Source: Alkaliphilus peptidifermentans DSM 18978 (GTDB taxonomy: Bacteria > Bacillota > Clostridia > Peptostreptococcales > Natronincolaceae). From it: 64,000 nucleotides of DNA. The notes beneath the pieces were generated by a model. It saw only the letters and a program-made list of their open reading frames with translations, was not told the origin of the DNA and searched no databases. Position numbers and translations under genes: made by a program. The DNA lies in the NCBI RefSeq assembly GCF_900101495.1, contig NZ_FMUS01000005.1, positions 124,001 through 188,000 on the forward strand, written 5' to 3'. Shown here in pieces: positions 60,979 through 64,000 of the stretch; position 1 is the first letter of the stretch; each line of letters starts with the position of its first letter.

Positions 60979-62289
60979 TTAATCTTCCCTTAATATATTA
61001 ATATCTTTACCTTCCATTATTTTATTCATGTTTCTCATAGAGCACATTTTACCACACATTGTACAACTATCAGCATGTTCAGGCATAGATTCTCTACGGT
61101 ATCTTCTTGCCTTCTCTGGATCAATAGCTAACTTAAACATACCTTCCCAGTCTAATTTCTGTCGTCGCCGACTCATTTCATTATCCCATTCCCTTGCTCC
61201 ATTGACGTTTTTTGCAATATCACCTGCATGGGCAGCAATTTTTGAAGCTATAATTCCCTCCTTCATATCATCTAGGTTTGGCAATCTTAGATGCTCTGCT
61301 GGAGTTACATAGCAAAGAAAATCTGCTCCGTGACTGGCAGCAATCGCACCACCTATGGCACTGGTAATATGATCGTATCCTGGGGCTATATCAGTTACAA
61401 TTGGCCCCAATACATAAAAAGGTGCCCCATGACAAAGCTTTTTCTCCAACAGCATATTTGCCTCTATTTCATTTATAGCCATATGTCCTGGTCCTTCGAT
61501 CATTACCTGCACATTCCGCTCCCACGCCCTTAAGGTAAGTTCTCCTAATACCATTAATTCTTTAATTTGACATGCATCTGTAGCATCATTAATACTACCT
61601 GGTCGGCATGCATCTCCAAGGCTTATTGTAATATCATATTTTTCACATATATCCAATAGCTTATCATAATGCTGAAAAAATGGATTCTCTTGTTGATTTA
61701 ACTCCATCCATGCATAAAGTAAAGATCCACCTCTAGATACAATATTGGTAATGCGTTTATTTCGCTTAAATACTTCAGCTGTTTCTTTGTTAATGCCAGC
61801 ATGTATAGTTACAAAATCCACTCCATCCTTACCATGCTTTTCAACAACATCAAGAAATTCTTCAGCTGTAATATCCTTTAGCTCCTTATCATAAAAGCCT
61901 ACCGCATCATATATTGGCACTGTTCCAATCATCGCTGGTGACATATCAATTAGCTTTCTTCTAAATTCCTCTGTCTTTCCAAAGGAACTTAAATCCATAA
62001 TTGCTTCCACCTTCATATCAAGGGCAACCTTAACCTTTTCCAACTCCACATCAATGTTTGGACAATCCTTTGATATTCCAAGGTTTACATTTATCTTTGT
62101 TCTTAAACCCTGTCCAATACCATCGGGATTAATGTTTTTATGATTTTTATTAGCTGGTATAGCAATTTTTCCCTCTGCTATCAATGCCATTAGCTTCTTA
62201 ACATCCATATTTTCCTTTTGTGCTACTATTTCCATTTCTTTTGTTATAATTCCTTTTTTAGCTGCATCCATTTGTGTAGTATAACTCAT
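60979..62289 (-). CDS. thiC: Phosphomethylpyrimidine synthase
   Basis: A 436-aa radical SAM enzyme that turns aminoimidazole ribotide into the pyrimidine part of thiamine. The C-terminal 4Fe-4S motif CTMCGKMC is present, as are [17 protein letters not shown] and [15 protein letters not shown] (metal and substrate binding). Length fits the bacterial short form. It is governed by the TPP riboswitch upstream; no other thi gene is in the window. Confidence 0.97.
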   Translation of the reverse strand: MSYTTQMDAAKKGIITKEMEIVAQKENMDVKKLMALIAEGKIAIPANKNHKNINPDGIGQGLRTKINVNLGISKDCPNIDVELEKVKVALDMKVEAIMDLSSFGKTEEFRRKLIDMSPAMIGTVPIYDAVGFYDKELKDITAEEFLDVVEKHGKDGVDFVTIHAGINKETAEVFKRNKRITNIVSRGGSLLYAWMELNQQENPFFQHYDKLLDICEKYDITISLGDACRPGSINDATDACQIKELMVLGELTLRAWERNVQVMIEGPGHMAINEIEANMLLEKKLCHGAPFYVLGPIVTDIAPGYDHITSAIGGAIAASHGADFLCYVTPAEHLRLPNLDDMKEGIIASKIAAHAGDIAKNVNGAREWDNEMSRRRQKLDWEGMFKLAIDPEKARRYRRESMPEHADSCTMCGKMCSMRNMNKIMEGKDINILRED

Positions 62290-62375
62290 TTAATCCTCTC
62301 CTTTATCAAATTTTAATGATATGATACTAGCCTAATTAAATATGTAGCTTTATTGCTGAAATCTAAAAAGCAATA

Positions 62376-62403
62376 AAAAAAGCCCACCTAATAGTGAGCT
62401 TTT
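62376..62403 (-). terminator. Riboswitch-controlled terminator before thiC
   Basis: Reading leftward, AAGCTCACTATTAGGTGGGCTT folds into a stem (AAGCtCACctA-type with one mismatch) followed by TTTTTTATTG, between the TPP aptamer and thiC. It is the expected attenuator when TPP is bound. Confidence 0.85.
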
Positions 62404-62423
62404 AGCAATCAATATAAATTATT

Positions 62424-62512
62424 AGGCTTCCCTACGGTAGTATAAACTACATCAGGTTCAGAGGGTTAGGTAATTTACCTTCTCAGCCCCATTGGGCACC
62501 CCTAGCTGGTTA
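62424..62512 (-). promoter_or_regulatory. TPP riboswitch (THI element)
   Basis: Reading leftward the sequence contains the aptamer landmarks in order: AGGGGTGCCCAATGGGGCTG, AGAAGGT, ACCCTCTGAACCTGAT, TAGTTTATACTACCG and TAGGGAAG. It binds thiamine pyrophosphate and lowers thiC expression through the following terminator. Confidence 0.97.
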
Positions 62513-62525
62513 TTCAATTATTTAC

Positions 62526-62554
62526 ATTATATTCTATAATTATTATTATGTAAA
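62526..62554 (-). promoter_or_regulatory. Promoter of the thiC riboswitch transcript
   Basis: Reading leftward, TTTACA (62554-62549), 17 bp and TATAAT (62531-62526) form a near-consensus promoter, placing the start a few bases before the aptamer. Confidence 0.8.
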
Positions 62555-62606
62555 GCTAAATAGAACACTATAAACTGGTATTAATTAATATATAGATATA
62601 ATTATA

Positions 62607-64000
62607 TTATTTTAAATACCTATTAAACCAGTCAGTTATTTCTTTTAATCTTCTGCTTCTATGTTTAGGTTTACCACTTCTACTTAACTCATGATTTTCT
62701 CCTCTAAACATATATAAGCGAGACTCAATATTATGATATTTCAATGCAGTAAACATCTGTATAGCTTCCACCCACCAGCATCTATAATCCTCCTCTGAGT
62801 GAATAAATAATGTAGGCGTCTTAACCTTATCTGCATACTTTAAGGGAGAATGCCACCATAGCTTGTCATGATTTTTCCAAGGTGTGGCAGCTATTTGGTC
62901 AGATTCAAAATAATAGCCAATATCAGAAGTAGTAAACATGGTAGTCCAATTAGATATTCCTCTTTGGGATACAGCAGCCTTAAATCTATCGGTATGTCCT
63001 ATAATCCAATTGGTCATAAAGCCACCATATGAGCCTCCTGTAACACCTATCTTTTCTTTATCAATATACGAACACTTTTCCAACACAGCATCTGTAAATT
63101 TCATAATATCCTCATAATCTATTGTACCGTACTTTCCTCTTATATCTGCAAATTCATTTCCTTTCCCATCACTACCCCTAGGATTACAGAAGAACACAAC
63201 GTATCCTTCACTAGCCCAGTACTGCATCTCATGATGAAATACCTCTCCATATACAGTTTTAGGTCCACCATGTATATTTAATATGGCTGGATATTTTATA
63301 TTTTCATTGAAATTTATAGGCTTTATAACCCAGCCATCCATTTCAACTCCTGGGGCTGTTGTTACTCTAATTAACTCTGGTTTTGCAACATATTTGCCCT
63401 TCAATGGTTCTTCATTAAAGCATGTTATTCTTTCTTCTGTACCCTTATCAAGTCGATAAAGCTCTTGAAGATGTTGTTCTCTTAGTCCTATAAATAGTAT
63501 TTTATCGCCATATGCATCAAAACCATCTATTGACCCTTTAGCTGTGGATATTTGTTGAATATCACCTTCCTGATCTATAGTATTCAAAAATGAGCTATCA
63601 CCTTCAGTGGTGATAAAATACAATAGATTACCATTAATTTGGGATGTAGATGAGGCTCCATACCTGCAATCTGACCCCACTGAGTTCCAAGTGCTAATGT
63701 CAAACTTTGGTGTGATACAGGATTTTTCCTCTGTATTTATATTGATTAAGTAAAATTTACTGTTTTGGTTAAGACCATATTCCTTCATATCACTTCCGGT
63801 ACAAATAATTGTGTCTTCAGAAATGAAGTATCCAGTTCCATATTGGAATGCCTCATCTGAAACAATTCTCTTAACTGCATTAGAAGAAGGACTCCAGATA
63901 AGCAAATGATTTTTTACTTCTCTTTTATTTAAAAAATTACTGGCTGTAATAATTACTTTATCTTTATTATTATCTATCTGGTAATCTTCAACATCTACTG
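62607..64000 (-). CDS. S9 family peptidase (prolyl oligopeptidase), N-terminus beyond window
   Basis: The frame stays open to the right edge, so the apparent TTG start at 63905 is internal; 464 codons are visible. The N-terminal part is a beta-propeller-like region, and the C-terminal alpha/beta-hydrolase has the nucleophile motif TGGSYGGFMTNW, an acid region HSEEDYRCW and the catalytic His in RGENHELSRSG. It resembles acylaminoacyl peptidases, which release residues from short peptides. No signal peptide can be judged because the start is missing. Confidence 0.92.
   Translation of the reverse strand, partial: VDVEDYQIDNNKDKVIITASNFLNKREVKNHLLIWSPSSNAVKRIVSDEAFQYGTGYFISEDTIICTGSDMKEYGLNQNSKFYLININTEEKSCITPKFDISTWNSVGSDCRYGASSTSQINGNLLYFITTEGDSSFLNTIDQEGDIQQISTAKGSIDGFDAYGDKILFIGLREQHLQELYRLDKGTEERITCFNEEPLKGKYVAKPELIRVTTAPGVEMDGWVIKPINFNENIKYPAILNIHGGPKTVYGEVFHHEMQYWASEGYVVFFCNPRGSDGKGNEFADIRGKYGTIDYEDIMKFTDAVLEKCSYIDKEKIGVTGGSYGGFMTNWIIGHTDRFKAAVSQRGISNWTTMFTTSDIGYYFESDQIAATPWKNHDKLWWHSPLKYADKVKTPTLFIHSEEDYRCWWVEAIQMFTALKYHNIESRLYMFRGENHELSRSGKPKHRSRRLKEITDWFNRYLK

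Overview
The window looks like a chromosomal piece of a low-GC, anaerobic Firmicute of the class Clostridia, perhaps an Alkaliphilus-like organism; this is inferred, not proven. Supporting signs are the AT-rich sequence, strong AGGAGG-type ribosome sites, a TPP-riboswitch thiC, an EcsAB-like ABC pair, an ECF transporter S component, and two in-frame UGA selenocysteine genes. No rRNA, tRNA, CRISPR array or complete insertion sequence was seen.

Region 1 (1-2083) holds two leftward genes of unknown function with their own extended -10 promoter: a membrane-anchored coiled-coil protein and a soluble protein cut by the window edge. They sit directly downstream of a terminase large subunit, where a portal gene is expected.

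Region 2 (2175-22514) is the early, replication and packaging part of a prophage, almost all leftward. From the divergent control region at 22.2-22.5 kb it runs: zinc ribbon, sigma-like regulator, frameshifted antirepressor, DUF2800 nuclease and DUF2815 ssDNA-binding protein, family A DNA polymerase, VapE-type helicase, iteron-like repeats, VRR-NUC nuclease, SNF2 helicase, DUF1492 regulator, a small rightward two-gene cassette, HNH nuclease, a cluster of DnaA-box-like sequences, two DNA methyltransferases, and the terminase subunits TerS and TerL. No integrase, capsid, tail or lysis gene is visible. The rightward gene in the repressor position encodes an HTH domain fused to a PD-(D/E)XK nuclease-like domain.

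Region 3 (23338-33381) is an AT-rich defence-like island, all leftward: a large GTPase, a DEAH helicase with a C-terminal nuclease-like domain, a probable restriction endonuclease, and a protein made of two complete fused cytosine-C5 methyltransferases. The GTPase plus helicase-nuclease pair is the best candidate here for an undescribed anti-phage system.

Region 4 (33880-64000) is ordinary chromosome: RNA modification (RlmD-like, RsuA, ThpR), lipid synthesis (PssA), glycolysis (Fba, Gap), stringent response (small alarmone synthetase), release factor 3, transporters, ThiC under a TPP riboswitch, and an S9 peptidase cut by the right edge. It contains two selenoprotein genes that normal translation breaks at UGA: a SelW/Rdx-like 76-aa protein (47323-47553) and an AhpD-like 175-aa protein (51976-52503), each with a hairpin just after the UGA. 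It also has an Lnt-like protein that has lost its catalytic Glu and Cys, and a 150-bp palindromic element between two copies of the fba terminator.
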